From contig PDZU01000007.1 of NCBI GenBank assembly GCA_002753095.1, positions 1 to 61,307 of the forward strand: DNA of 61,307 nucleotides. Direction: 5' to 3'. The DNA comes from Magnetococcales bacterium. Its GTDB lineage: Bacteria; Pseudomonadota; Magnetococcia; Magnetococcales; Magnetaquicoccaceae. The notes below the pieces were generated by a model. The model was given only the letters and a program-made list of their open reading frames with translations, did not search any database and had not been told where the DNA came from. The stretch's first letter is position 1. Each line of letters opens with the position of its first letter. Made by a program: the position numbers and the translations under genes. This document shows, one piece after another, positions 1-9,816 of the stretch.

Positions 1-749
1 AAGCGCCGTGGCCAGGCGTCCAAACCAGCCATCTGGATGGTCTGCGCCCGGATCCTTATCAGATCGAGGGACAGGGTGAGGCAGACAGCGGGATCCAGAG
101 CGGCCTACAACTGGGGCGTGGCCTGATCATTTGCGGCGTCCATCTCGGCTCCTGGGAGATAGGTTTGAAATGGGCGGCTTCGCTGGGCCATCCCGTGCAT
201 GTCATTTACCGCCACGCCAACAACCCTTTGAGCGAGCAGCTTTTCATGGCGGCGCGGGCCCATTATGGCGTCCATTGGATCCGTCGCGATGAACCGCTTA
301 AAATTGTGCGCGCTTTGCAAAAAAAAGAGATTCTGGTATTGATGACTGACATCAACCAGCGGCGCGATGGTTTGGCTGCCCCGTTTTTGGGTATTCCGGC
401 TCTTTGCCCGGCGGGTCCGGCCCGGTTTGCGTTGCGTTGGCAGGTTCCTTTGTTGCCGATCGTCTGTCTGCGCGCAGCGGGCGTCGGTCATTTTCGTCTG
501 TTGACGGCACCGCTGCTCGTCCCGCAGGCCGATGAAACGGACATTGCCTTGACAACCCGGATCAATCAGAGTTTTGAGCCCTGGATCGAGGCGCATGCCG
601 AACAGTACAACTGGCTGCATGCCCGTTGGCGTTCCCGCCCGGATGGTACGCTCTGGCGGGCGGACACCCCTCCAGAACAACTGGCTCAGGCCCGTTGTGC
701 GCCCCCTCTCACCCCTGCTGCACGTTTGTTGCAGTTGTTGCACTCTTGA
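1..749 (+). CDS. Lipid A biosynthesis acyltransferase (LpxL/LpxM family), 5' end cut by window
   Basis: The frame is open from the left edge of the window, so the N-terminus is missing. Residues encoded at about 147-164 read HLGSWE, the H-x4-E catalytic motif of late lipid A acyltransferases (H-x4-D in typical LpxL, H-x4-E in LpxM). Further downstream YRHANNPL and the RRDG stretch also fit the family. The enzyme adds a secondary acyl chain to Kdo2-lipid A precursors at the inner membrane. It sits 10 bp before waaC, which supports an LPS role. About 248 codons are visible; full members are near 300. I cannot separate LpxL from LpxM from this fragment. Confidence 0.85.
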   Translation, partial: APWPGVQTSHLDGLRPDPYQIEGQGEADSGIQSGLQLGRGLIICGVHLGSWEIGLKWAASLGHPVHVIYRHANNPLSEQLFMAARAHYGVHWIRRDEPLKIVRALQKKEILVLMTDINQRRDGLAAPFLGIPALCPAGPARFALRWQVPLLPIVCLRAAGVGHFRLLTAPLLVPQADETDIALTTRINQSFEPWIEAHAEQYNWLHARWRSRPDGTLWRADTPPEQLAQARCAPPLTPAARLLQLLHS

Positions 750-759
750 AGGCGACGAG

Positions 760-1770
760 ATGCAAAAATATCTGATCATCAAGACCTCTTCTTTGGGCGA
801 TGTGCTGCATCTGCTGCCGGCCTTGAGTGATGTCCGCCGCTATCGCCCCAATGTGCGTTTTGACTGGGTGGTCGAGGAGGCTTTCGCGGAAATTCCGGCT
901 TGGCATCCGAGTGTCGAACAGGTCATACCGGTGGCTTTGCGCCGGTGGCGCAAGGCGCCTTGGCTCTCTGTGTGGCAAGGGGAACCGCAACGCATGTGGA
1001 GTATGTTGCGTCGGCACGCTTATGCTGGGATCATTGATGCCCAGGGTCTTTTGAAGAGTGCTCTCCTTTCCTCTGTAGCCCGTGGTCGCCGGCATGGTTT
1101 TCACTATCGTTCGGTGCGTGAACCTTTGGCGGCGCTTTTTTATCAAGAGTCGCAGGTGGTGGATCGGCAACTGCATGCTGTCACCCGTTTACGTATTCTG
1201 TTTGCGGCCATTTTTGGCTACCCTCTGCCACGCACCCCAGCCGATTATGGTTTGCAGCGCCGTTTTGCGGCGGAGGCTTCTTTTGACTGGGTATTTTTGC
1301 CGAACACCACCTGGAAGAGCAAGCATTGGCCGGACGCGCATTGGTTGACCCTGGCGGAGATGGCGGCTGCGCACGGTCGAATTCTCCTGCCCTGGGGTAA
1401 CATTGATGAACTGGCACGGGCCAAACGGATTGCTGCCGTGGCCCCCGACCGGGTGACTGTGGCCCCCAAAGCCTCTTTGCATCAACTGGCTCTCTGGTTG
1501 TCTGCCGCCAAGGGGGTGGTTGCTGTTGATACCGGTCCTGGCCATCTGGCTGCGGCAGTCGGCACGCCGGTGGTTGGCCTGTATGGTCCCACCGACCCGC
1601 AACGGACCGGCAGTGTGGGACAGCGGCAAACATTGTTGCAGGGCCGTTGTGACCGTTTGCCCTGTTTTGCCCGGCTTTGTCCCTTCGACCATCCCGCCCC
1701 CTGTCTGCGTGCGCTTGCCCCGGAGCAGGTTTGGGCGGCGTTGCGCGCTTTGGATCATGGCGATGGCTGA
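760..1770 (+). CDS. waaC: Lipopolysaccharide heptosyltransferase I
   Basis: The 336-residue protein adds the first L-glycero-D-manno-heptose to Kdo in the LPS inner core. The N-terminus (KTSSLGDVLHLLPAL, then FDWVVEEAFAEIPAWH and RRWRKAPW) matches WaaC/RfaC of glycosyltransferase family 9 closely. The C-terminal half carries the nucleotide-sugar binding part (VAVDTGPGHLAAAVGTPVVGLYGPTDP). The ATG at 760 is preceded by an AAGGCGACGAG ribosome site and fits the family start; longer in-frame starts upstream overlap the acyltransferase gene. It overlaps the next glycosyltransferase by 14 bp, so the three genes are probably one operon. gmhA at 21395 makes the heptose precursor. Confidence 0.95.
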   Translation: MQKYLIIKTSSLGDVLHLLPALSDVRRYRPNVRFDWVVEEAFAEIPAWHPSVEQVIPVALRRWRKAPWLSVWQGEPQRMWSMLRRHAYAGIIDAQGLLKSALLSSVARGRRHGFHYRSVREPLAALFYQESQVVDRQLHAVTRLRILFAAIFGYPLPRTPADYGLQRRFAAEASFDWVFLPNTTWKSKHWPDAHWLTLAEMAAAHGRILLPWGNIDELARAKRIAAVAPDRVTVAPKASLHQLALWLSAAKGVVAVDTGPGHLAAAVGTPVVGLYGPTDPQRTGSVGQRQTLLQGRCDRLPCFARLCPFDHPAPCLRALAPEQVWAALRALDHGDG

Positions 1771-2515
1771 AGCGCTTTCTGCCGTCATCATTACCTGTAA
1801 CGCCGCTGCTTTGCTGCCGGAATGTCTGGCCAGTCTTGCCTTCGCGGACGAAATTTTGCTGGTGGATTCCGGCAGCCAGGACCATACCTGTGCCCTTGCG
1901 GAATCGGCTGGGGCGCGTGTGCTTTATCATGCCTGGTGTGGTTACGGTCCACAAAAGGAGTGGGCCATTCGGCAAGCCCGCCATGACTGGGTGCTCTGTC
2001 TGGATGCGGATGAGCGGCTTTCGCCGCAGTTGCAGCAGCAGATTCAAGAGGTTTTGCGATTGGGTGCGCCACCTTATTTTGCCTATCGCATGCCCCGTTG
2101 TAACCGTTTCATGGGACGTTGGTTGCGGCATGGTGAGGGTTATCCCGATTGGGTGGTACGATTTTTTCACCGTCAGCATGGTTGTTGGAGTTCGGATGCC
2201 GTGCATGAGCGGGTTGAATTTCGTGGTGAGATTGGCACGCTTGGTGCGGATCTCTTGCATGAGTCGGCTCTTTCTTTGCACGACTATCTTGTCAAGCAGA
2301 ACAGTTACACGACCGTGCAGGCGCAACGGATGTTGGAATGTGACAAACAGGTTCATTTTGGCCATTTGTTGTTCAGTCCACTGGCGCGTTTTATTAAATT
2401 TTATTTTCTTAAAATGGGGTTCCTGGATGGCGTGCCCGGTCTGGTGCATATTTTGATCGGCTGTGGGAATAGTTTCTTGAAATATGCCAAGCTGTTGGCG
2501 TTACGTCGCCCCTGA
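1757..2515 (+). CDS. Glycosyltransferase family 2, LPS core type (WaaE/KdtX-like)
   Basis: A 252-residue family 2 glycosyltransferase. It opens with SAVIITCNAAALLPECLASL, then EILLVDSGSQDHT, then the LCLDADERLS segment holding the DxD metal and sugar-nucleotide site. This arrangement matches the LPS core beta-glucosyltransferase group (WaaE, KdtX, LgtF). A hydrophobic C-terminal part may contact the membrane. The likely start is ATG 1757 or 1763, inside the end of waaC, implying translational coupling. The acceptor sugar cannot be told from sequence; transfer to the heptose of the inner core is the usual role. Confidence 0.85.
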   Translation: MAMAEALSAVIITCNAAALLPECLASLAFADEILLVDSGSQDHTCALAESAGARVLYHAWCGYGPQKEWAIRQARHDWVLCLDADERLSPQLQQQIQEVLRLGAPPYFAYRMPRCNRFMGRWLRHGEGYPDWVVRFFHRQHGCWSSDAVHERVEFRGEIGTLGADLLHESALSLHDYLVKQNSYTTVQAQRMLECDKQVHFGHLLFSPLARFIKFYFLKMGFLDGVPGLVHILIGCGNSFLKYAKLLALRRP

Positions 2516-2587
2516 GAGGACGATCAATTGAGATGCGCTCATGTGGCAAACCGTGTGATACCGCTAAAAAATGCGTAGACTGCTAAT

Positions 2588-3745
2588 TCACCTTGCAGTT
2601 GCTCTGTCGTGGGGGCGATAGCGGCTCAGGGTTTGACGGATAATCTCTTCCATGCGCTCCAGCATAATGGTGAGCGAAAAATATTTTTGCGCGTGTTGCA
2701 GTCCGTTGCGACCCAGGGTATGGCGTAACGCCTCCTGTTCCAACAACGTACCGATGGCCTGCGCAAGGGCCGCGCTCTCTTTGGGGGGGACCAACAGGCC
2801 GCTCTGGTTGTGCTGGATGATTTCGGCAATGCTGCCAACTGGGGTGGAGATGACCGGAATGCCACAGGCCATGGCCTGCATCAGGGCTTGCGGTACCCCC
2901 TCGTTGGCATAGGAGGGCAGCACGAAAAGGTCGCAGGCTTGCATCCAGGGAACCACGTTTTCCTGATTACCGGGCATGCTGACCTGATGGCCCAGGTTGA
3001 GTTGGGCCACCTTCTGACGCAGATGGTTGGCCATGGGACCGTCTCCCACCATCACCAGATGCACATCGTCTCGGTTGAGTTGGGACAGAGCCTCCAGCAG
3101 ATAATCATGCCCCTTCCAGGAGCGCATGGTAGCCACGATACCCAGCAAGAAAGGTGTGACAGGCAAGCCCAACGCTTGCCGCATGGCCAAGCGCGGACCA
3201 GGCTGAAAACGCTGCAGATCAATGCCGGTGGGAATGGAGGTAATTCGTTCGGCGGCAAAACCGTTATCGCGTATCAATTGTTGGCGCAGCGCCGCGCCGG
3301 TGGTAACGATATGGTGGCAACCGTGTGTATACAGCCAACGACTGGCCAGATTGCGCGGCACGGCTGCCGAAATATGGCGCAGACGGATCCGCACAGGCGG
3401 GTTGGCCAGTGTCTGACAGGCCAGCGCAGACAGCCAACTGTCCACAGAACTGTGGGTGATCAAACAGTCTACAGGGTTGCTGTGCAACCATTGGCGCAAT
3501 TGCCAGAAGCCGGGCAAGGTTTTGCGCGCAATGGAAAGCGCTGCGGTCGGCAGATGGCGCTGCTGGGCGGCGGCAAAAATCTGTGCGGTCCGAGGGGTCA
3601 ACAGGGTCACTTGATGGCCACGCTGGATCATGCCCTGGGCTTCGGTCAGGGTGCGCAACTCCTGTCCTCCCCAACCCAGAGAGGATTCGGTATGGGCAAT
3701 ACGCAACGGTTGAGGCGAGGAAAGAGTCATCGTTTGATCGGGCAC
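2588..3745 (-). CDS. Glycosyltransferase family 4
   Basis: A 385-residue GT-B fold glycosyltransferase. The N-terminal acceptor half starts with IAHTESSLGWGGQELRTL, the glycine-rich loop typical of family 4. The C-terminal donor half contains LGIVATMRSWKGHDYLLEAL, VMVGDGP and the E-x7-E element LPSYANEGVPQALMQAMACG. It is convergent with the LPS genes at 1-2515 and divergent from the glycosyltransferase at 3865, so a role in LPS or another surface glycan is likely. The GTG at 3745 gives the longest sensible protein; ATG 3730 is an alternative, and neither has a strong ribosome site. Confidence 0.85.
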   Translation of the reverse strand: MPDQTMTLSSPQPLRIAHTESSLGWGGQELRTLTEAQGMIQRGHQVTLLTPRTAQIFAAAQQRHLPTAALSIARKTLPGFWQLRQWLHSNPVDCLITHSSVDSWLSALACQTLANPPVRIRLRHISAAVPRNLASRWLYTHGCHHIVTTGAALRQQLIRDNGFAAERITSIPTGIDLQRFQPGPRLAMRQALGLPVTPFLLGIVATMRSWKGHDYLLEALSQLNRDDVHLVMVGDGPMANHLRQKVAQLNLGHQVSMPGNQENVVPWMQACDLFVLPSYANEGVPQALMQAMACGIPVISTPVGSIAEIIQHNQSGLLVPPKESAALAQAIGTLLEQEALRHTLGRNGLQHAQKYFSLTIMLERMEEIIRQTLSRYRPHDRATAR

Positions 3746-3864
3746 ATTCTTGTAACACAGAACAGAAGGGCGTAGGCGCAGGCCACATTGACAGCGGTCC
3801 TTGATCCATGCACTATCCAGCCATTATCTCTTCGACACGTTATAGCAAGTTGTCCACCAGTGCA

Positions 3865-5016
3865 ATGACTCACACCAATTCCCCCATTTCTCTGGCCCTG
3901 GTGCGCCAGCGTTACACCCCGTTCGGGGGTGCAGAACGCTTTCTGGAACGGGCCATGGCGGCTTTGCAGCAGGAGCGGGGCTTGCAGATCACCCTGATTG
4001 CCCGGCGCTGGTCTGGCGATTTATCCGGTTGGCAGATGTTGCCCTGCGACAGGTGGCATATCGGGCGCTGGTGGCGCGACCGCACGTTTGCCCGTTGTGT
4101 GCAGCGCCGTCTGCAGGAACAGCGCTTTGATCTGGTGCAATCCCATGAACGTCTGCCCGGCTGCGATCTCTACCGGGCCGGGGATGGGGTGCATCAGGTC
4201 TGGTTGCGGGAACGGGGGCGCACGGATGGCTGGTTTGGACGCCTGGCCACGGCGCTTAGTCCCTACCATCGTCAGTTGTTGGCCATGGAACGGCAGATGA
4301 TGCATAGTCCGCAGCTGCGCGCCGTCATCTGCAACTCGCGCATGGTGCAACGGGAGATTCAGGACTGTTTTGCCGTGGCGCCAGAAAAATTGCATGTCAT
4401 CTATAGCGGCGTGGATGCCGAGCGTTTCCATCCGCAGTTGGCACAGCGCTGGCGTCAGGAGGTGCGCCAGCAATGGTCCATCGCCGAAAAGCAGATTGTG
4501 TTGTTGCTGGTGGGTTCCGGTTTTGAGCGCAAGGGGGTACCCATTGCCCTGCAGGCGTTGGCCCGCCTGCCGCAGCAATTCAGCTTGCTGGTGGTCGGAC
4601 AGGATCGGGCGTTGTCGGCCATGCAACGGCAAGCGGAGCGTCTGGGGGTGGCGGAACGGTTGCGTTTGACTGGTGGTCAGCGCAATGTGGAAGCCTTTTA
4701 TGGTGCTGCCGACATTCTGCTCTTGCCCACCCGTTATGATCCGTTCCCCAATGTGGCCTTGGAAGGGATGGCCGCCGCTTTGCCGCTGGTGACCAGCCAT
4801 CAATGCGGGGCCTGCGATTTGATTCGGCATGGTGAAAACGGTCTGCTGGGGGACTCTTTGGACCTGGAGCGGTTGCTGGCAAATATTCGTGTATTACAGG
4901 ATGGGGCAGAGCGGCAGCGCATGGGGATGGCCGCCCGACAAACCGTGTTGCCGTTGACGCTGGAGGCCATGAGCAGTCGTCTGTTGCAACTCTATCGCAC
5001 CCTGCTGCAGCGCTGA
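3865..5016 (+). CDS. Glycosyltransferase family 4 (WaaG-like)
   Basis: A 383-residue GT-B glycosyltransferase beginning SLALVRQRYTPFGGAERFLE, which resembles the start of WaaG-type LPS core glucosyltransferases. It goes on with YRAGDGVHQVWL and, in the donor half, LLLVGSGFERKGVPIALQAL and LPTRYDPFPNVALEGMAAAL (the E-x7-E region). I chose ATG 3865 because family similarity starts a few residues later; an in-frame ATG at 3808 would add 19 residues with no similarity I recognise. It probably extends the LPS outer core. Donor and acceptor are unknown. Confidence 0.83.
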   Translation: MTHTNSPISLALVRQRYTPFGGAERFLERAMAALQQERGLQITLIARRWSGDLSGWQMLPCDRWHIGRWWRDRTFARCVQRRLQEQRFDLVQSHERLPGCDLYRAGDGVHQVWLRERGRTDGWFGRLATALSPYHRQLLAMERQMMHSPQLRAVICNSRMVQREIQDCFAVAPEKLHVIYSGVDAERFHPQLAQRWRQEVRQQWSIAEKQIVLLLVGSGFERKGVPIALQALARLPQQFSLLVVGQDRALSAMQRQAERLGVAERLRLTGGQRNVEAFYGAADILLLPTRYDPFPNVALEGMAAALPLVTSHQCGACDLIRHGENGLLGDSLDLERLLANIRVLQDGAERQRMGMAARQTVLPLTLEAMSSRLLQLYRTLLQR

Positions 5017-5104
5017 TCATGCGGCGCCTTACAAAGAGGCTTGCCCCCTATCCAGACAGGCGGCACACTCTCTCCTTTGCCGCATCCTCTTTTCTGGATC
5101 GTTG

Positions 5105-6145
5105 ATGACCATGCCACTCTGGACCCCTTCACCGCTGGTACGTCGGCGCTGGTTGCGCTTCAAAGCCCACCGTCGTGGCTATTATTCTTTGTGGATCTTC
5201 TCCCTCTTGCTGTTGATCTCCCTGGGGGCGGAGCTGTTGGCCAACGACAAGCCTTTGCTGATCTCTTACCAGGGTTCCTTCTATTTTCCGCTGTGGAAAA
5301 CCTATCCAGAGACCACCTTCGGTGGCGATTTTGCCACCGAGGCCGACTATCGCGATCCCTATATCCTGGACCGTTTGCAACAGAGCCCCAATTGGCTCTG
5401 GTTTCCGCCCATTCCCTACCGTTTTGATACCATTGATGGACAACTGCAACATCCCGCCCCGGCCCCGCCGGATGCCCGCCATTGGTTGGGGACCGATGAC
5501 CGGGCGCGGGATATTTTGGCACGCCTGCTGTACGGCTTTCGCCTGTCGGTGCTGTTTGCTTTGACTCTCACCCTGATCGGCACCCTGATTGGCATTGTTG
5601 CCGGAGCGGTGCAGGGCTATTTTGGGGGTGCGACCGATCTGCTGCTGCAACGGCTGATCGAAATCTGGGGTTCCATGCCCGAACTCTATCTGTTGATTAT
5701 TTTTGCCAGTCTTTTCAACCCCAGCCTGTTGCTGCTGATTTTATTGCTCTCGCTGTTTGGTTGGATGGGGTTGGCCGATTATGTGCGGGCAGAGTTTTTG
5801 CGGGCGCGCAACATGGCCTATGTCAAGGCAGCACGGGCCATGGGGGCTGCCGATCGTACCATCATGTTTCGCCATCTTTTGCCCAACGCCATGACCCCAG
5901 TGATCACTTTTTTACCTTTTCGCATCTCCGGCACCATCCTGGCCTTGACCAGTCTGGATTTTTTGGGTTTGGGCGTGCCCCCCTCGACTCCCAGTCTGGG
6001 TGAACTGTTGCAGCAGGGCAAGGCCAACATGGAGGCATGGTGGATCTCCTTGTCCACCTTTCTGGTGTTGGTGGTCATGATGCTGTTGTTGAATTTTATT
6101 GGCGAGGCGTTGCGCGATGCCATGGATCCGCGCAAGGAGAGTTGA
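5105..6145 (+). CDS. yejE: Peptide ABC transporter permease YejE
   Basis: A 346-residue inner-membrane permease of the oligopeptide type. After the first membrane span come the YejE-typical periplasmic segment (DKPLLISYQGSFYFP, KTYPETTFGGDFATEADYRD) and the HWLGTDDRARDILARLLYG block that starts the transport domain. The EAA loop is present (ARAMGAADRTIMFRHLLPNA). The family imports small peptides such as microcin C in enteric bacteria. The gene directly abuts yejF with no gap. Its usual partners yejA (binding protein) and yejB (second permease) are not beside it: a glycosyltransferase lies upstream. ATG 5105 was chosen; 5111 is possible. Confidence 0.92.
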   Translation: MTMPLWTPSPLVRRRWLRFKAHRRGYYSLWIFSLLLLISLGAELLANDKPLLISYQGSFYFPLWKTYPETTFGGDFATEADYRDPYILDRLQQSPNWLWFPPIPYRFDTIDGQLQHPAPAPPDARHWLGTDDRARDILARLLYGFRLSVLFALTLTLIGTLIGIVAGAVQGYFGGATDLLLQRLIEIWGSMPELYLLIIFASLFNPSLLLLILLLSLFGWMGLADYVRAEFLRARNMAYVKAARAMGAADRTIMFRHLLPNAMTPVITFLPFRISGTILALTSLDFLGLGVPPSTPSLGELLQQGKANMEAWWISLSTFLVLVVMMLLLNFIGEALRDAMDPRKES

Positions 6146-7759
6146 ATGAGCAGCGCGTTGTTGCAGGTGGAGAATTTGCGGGTACACTTTCGCACCGAGG
6201 CAGGCTTGGTGGCGGCGGTGCGGGGGATCTCCTTGACCATTCAGCCCGGTGAAACGGTGGCCCTGGTGGGTGAGTCGGGCAGTGGCAAGAGTGTCGCCGC
6301 TCTTGCGCTGTTGCGACTGTTGCCCGACAACGCCACGGTGCAGGCCGATGCCATCCGTTTGCGCGGGGAGGAGATTCGCGACCTGCGCCCGGAGGCGTTG
6401 CGCCGCTTGCGCGGCGAGCAGATTGCCATGATCTTTCAGGAGCCGATGACCGCCATGAATCCGGTGCAGACGATCTTGCGCCAGTTGGCGGAAGCGTTTG
6501 CACCAGAAGAGGGGGCGCAGCCGGATAAGGAGCGTTTGCGTCAACGCTCCCTGGAGCTGCTGACCATGACCGGCATTACCGATCCAGAGCAAAAGCTGGC
6601 CTGTTATCCACACCAGCTATCCGGGGGGCAGCGGCAACGGGTGATGATCGCCATGGCTCTGGCGCGGCGTCCTGCCCTGCTGATCGCTGATGAACCGACC
6701 ACCGCTCTGGATGTGACCATTCAGGCGCAAATTCTGCAGTTGTTGGCCCGCCTGCAGCGGGAGTTGGGTATGGCCATGTTGTTGATCACCCACGATCTGC
6801 CCATGGTGCAAAAGAGTGCGGATCGGGTCTATGTCATGCGCCAGGGGGAGATGTGTGAAAGCGCAGCGACGGCGCAGCTGTTTGCCCAACCACAGCACCC
6901 CTACACGCAGCAGTTATTGGGCAGTCTGCCCAGTCGTCAGGCTCCGGTCCGCCCTGTTGCGGCACAACCCCTGTTGCAGGTCGAGCAGTTGCGTTGCCAT
7001 TTTCCCATCAAGAGCGGGTTTCTGAAACGCACGGTTGGCCATGTCAAGGCGGTGGATGGGGTAGACTTTGTCCTGCGGCGCGGCGAAACCGTGGGGGTGG
7101 TCGGGGAGTCGGGGAGCGGCAAAACCACCCTGGGGGAGGCGATTTTGCAGCTCAACAGCAGCCAGGGTACGATTCGTTTCGCGGGTATGGCGTTGCAGAA
7201 GGTTGCGCGGCAAGAGATGCGTGCGTTGCGCCGTCGCATTCAGGTGGTGTTTCAGGATCCCTACTCGTCGCTTTCGCCGCGCATGACCGTGGGGCAGATT
7301 TTGGCGGAAGGGTTGTGGATTCACGGTCTGGAACAGAGCGAAGAGGGACGGCGGCAACGGGCAGCGGCCATGCTGGCCGAGGTAGGTCTGCCAGCAGAAT
7401 ATCTGGATCGCTATCCGCATCAATTTTCCGGCGGGCAACGGCAACGCATTGCCATTGCCCGCGCCATGATTCTGCAGCCAGAACTGCTGGTGTTGGATGA
7501 ACCCACTTCAGCACTGGATCTGTCGGTACAGGCCCAGATATTGACCCTGCTGCGTGGGCTGCAGGAGCGGCATGGTTTATCCTTTATTTTTATTTCCCAC
7601 GATTTGCGGGTGATTCGCGCCATGTCCCATGAGGTGTTGGTCATGTGGCATGGACGCATTGTGGAGCAAGGTCCAACCCAGACCATCTTTGAACAGCCGC
7701 AACATCCCTATACCCGGCAACTGTTGGCCGCTGCCATGCATTTATCAACGGTGGATTAA
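6146..7759 (+). CDS. yejF: Peptide ABC transporter ATP-binding protein YejF (tandem ATPase)
   Basis: A 537-residue protein with two ABC ATPase domains in one chain. The first has [23 protein letters not shown] and DEPTTALD. The second has [25 protein letters not shown] and DEPTSALD. Each ends with the QPQHPYT oligopeptide-transporter C-terminal element. It energises import through YejE and the missing YejB. An AAGGAGAG ribosome site precedes ATG 6146, which immediately follows the yejE stop, so the two are co-translated. Confidence 0.93.
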   Translation: MSSALLQVENLRVHFRTEAGLVAAVRGISLTIQPGETVALVGESGSGKSVAALALLRLLPDNATVQADAIRLRGEEIRDLRPEALRRLRGEQIAMIFQEPMTAMNPVQTILRQLAEAFAPEEGAQPDKERLRQRSLELLTMTGITDPEQKLACYPHQLSGGQRQRVMIAMALARRPALLIADEPTTALDVTIQAQILQLLARLQRELGMAMLLITHDLPMVQKSADRVYVMRQGEMCESAATAQLFAQPQHPYTQQLLGSLPSRQAPVRPVAAQPLLQVEQLRCHFPIKSGFLKRTVGHVKAVDGVDFVLRRGETVGVVGESGSGKTTLGEAILQLNSSQGTIRFAGMALQKVARQEMRALRRRIQVVFQDPYSSLSPRMTVGQILAEGLWIHGLEQSEEGRRQRAAAMLAEVGLPAEYLDRYPHQFSGGQRQRIAIARAMILQPELLVLDEPTSALDLSVQAQILTLLRGLQERHGLSFIFISHDLRVIRAMSHEVLVMWHGRIVEQGPTQTIFEQPQHPYTRQLLAAAMHLSTVD

Positions 7760-8079
7760 ATCAAGCTGTCCTCTGGGGCACGCTTTTGTGGTCAATAAAT
7801 ATGAAATTATTTATATGCCAATCAGAATTTTTTGTGTCAGGAAATGATGTATACATTGTATCCTTTCTTGTCAATATTGATACAGGCAGTTACACTACTG
7901 TGGTGATGTTTGGATGAGTTTACAGGTCGATCCTGGTATTCTGGTATTTCGTTGGATGACGAATCGATTTTGGATCAGGAAGGCGCATCATTGGGGGGCC
8001 GGGAGGCGGATTGTGGCGCTGTGAGATCTCGATAACCGGTTGGGTGGTGGACATTTTACCAGGATTGTGTGAGGTGGGT
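7760..8079. other. AT-rich intergenic region upstream of chemoreceptor
   Basis: These 320 bp carry no convincing gene. The first 150 bp are clearly more AT-rich than the neighbours. They contain the candidate promoter listed separately, and a GAGGTGG ribosome site stands just before ATG 8080. No terminator hairpin for yejF was recognised. Confidence 0.6.
7868..7896 (+). promoter_or_regulatory. Candidate sigma-70 promoter for the chemoreceptor gene
   Basis: TTGTCA (7868-7873) and TACACT (7891-7896) are separated by 17 bp inside an AT-rich stretch, about 180 bp before the start of the gene at 8080. This is a consensus match only. The long leader makes it less certain. Confidence 0.4.
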
Positions 8080-9763
8080 ATGGCTTGGATCAAGGATTTA
8101 AAGGTAGGGGCGCGGTTATTTTCTGCCTTTGCGCTGCTGTTGTTCTTGATGGTTGTTGTTGGTTGGGTGGGTATTACCAATATGGGTGCCCTCGATGACG
8201 CGGACACCAAATTGTACGAAATGGAGTTGCAAGGCGTCAGTATGATCAAAGAGGTCAATATTGACGTATTGGAGATAGTTCGTGTGCAGTTGAATGCGTT
8301 GCTTACCAATTCGGATGAGCAGCGCCAGTCGTATGCGAAAAGAAATGGGGAGGGACACGCCCATCTACAAAGTCATTTAAATATGGCCAAAAAAAACATT
8401 TTATACGGAACGTGGTAAAGCTCTGATTGGCCAGATCGAAGCAGCCTATGTTGATTGGCAGGCTGTGCAGCAGGAGGTTGTACAATTGGCGCTCAAGGGA
8501 GAAACCGAGAAGGCTATTGCATTATCGGCCAGTAAGGCACGTGATAAATTGCGGGCAATGGATAAAGTGTTGCATGACGCGGCGTCGTTCAAGGAGGGTG
8601 TCGCCAAAAAAACCTCGGACGACAATACGGCGCTGTATGAGCATAGTCGCTCTTTGATGATCGGTTTGATTGTGGGAGCGGTCTTGCTGGGCATGTTGTT
8701 GGCCTATGCGATTACCCAATCGATTACCCGACCGTTGAATGAAGGGTTGTTGTTGGCCAGGGATTTGTCTGAGGGAGATTTGCGTCGGACCATTGCCTTG
8801 AACAGCAAGGATGAGGTGGGGCAATTGGTGGGTGCTTTGAATGGTATGGTGGGTCGTTTGCGTGAGGTGATTGGTGAGATCAGCACGGCGGCGCAACAGG
8901 TATCCATCGGCAGCAATGCCATTTCTGATTCGGCACAGAACTTGTCCCAGGGGGCGACGGAGCAGGCGGCTTCTGTGGAGACTACTTCTGTGGCCATGGA
9001 TTCGATGACCAACAGTTGCCAGTTGAACACTGACAGTTCCAACTCCACGCAGACCATTGCCTTGAAGGCTTCCCAGGATGCGGCCAAGGGTGGGGAGGCG
9101 GTGGATCAGGCGGTACGGGCCATGAAGGAGATTGCTTCCAAGATCAGCATCATCGAGGAGATCGCCCGTCAGACCAATCTGTTGGCGTTGAATGCGGCCA
9201 TTGAAGCGGCCAGGGCTGGGGAGCACGGCAAGGGGTTTGCTGTGGTGGCGGCGGAGGTCAGAAAGCTGGCCGAGCGCAGTCAGTTGGCGGCGGGAGAGAT
9301 CAGCCAGCTTTCCGCTTCCAGTGTCAGCATTTCCGAGCAGGCGGGTAGTATCATTAGCAAACTGGTGCCTGACATCAAGGATACGGCGGAACGGATCCGT
9401 GGTATTGCCGACTGCAGTCGGCAGCAGCGGGAGGGTATTGCCGAGATTGGGCAGTCGATTCAACAGTTGGATACGGTGGTGCAGCGCAATGCGGCGGCTT
9501 CCGAGGAGTTGGCGGCCACTTCCGAGGAGTTGAGTGCCCAGGCGGGCATGATGGCCCAGAGTGTGGCCTTCTTTAAATTAGGGGATGAGGGGCATCGTGC
9601 TGCTCCGGCGGTGAGTCGGTCGCGGTCGGCCAGCAAGGCTTTGGCTGTGCCGTCTGCCAAGCGGAATGCGGTGGTAATGGCTGGTGCAAAGAAAGGCCCT
9701 GCCGCGAAGGGTGCTGTGTTGAACATGGGTTCATCCGATGATAGTGAGTTTGAAAAGTTTTAG
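8080..9763 (+). pseudogene. Methyl-accepting chemotaxis protein, reading frame interrupted at an A8 run
   Basis: The gene starts at ATG 8080 (GAGGTGG upstream) with MAWIKDLKVGARL, a membrane span and the start of a four-helix-bundle sensor region. The frame runs to a stop at 8416-8418 just after eight A's at 8389-8396. In the +1 frame the same protein continues without a break ([15 protein letters not shown]) through a second membrane span near 8660-8710, a HAMP region and a complete signalling domain with the [20 protein letters not shown] hairpin tip, ending at 9763. Removing one A restores one intact receptor of about 560 residues. The cause could be a sequencing error, a recent mutation, phase variation or slippage. 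The C-terminal EFEKF resembles a CheR-docking tail. Confidence 0.85.
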
Positions 9764-9816
9764 AGGTTTTTTTGTGGGTGTCGGTTTTGAGTGGTTTTAA
9801 GAAGGAGAGATGAGCG

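Noticed and set aside
1181-2449. 422-codon minus-strand frame over waaC and the family 2 glycosyltransferase
   Set aside because: Antisense shadow of two well-supported genes; no recognisable motifs.
8390-8397. Programmed -1 frameshift at AAAAAAC in the chemoreceptor
   Set aside because: A -1 shift enters a frame without receptor sequence; the receptor continues in the +1 frame.
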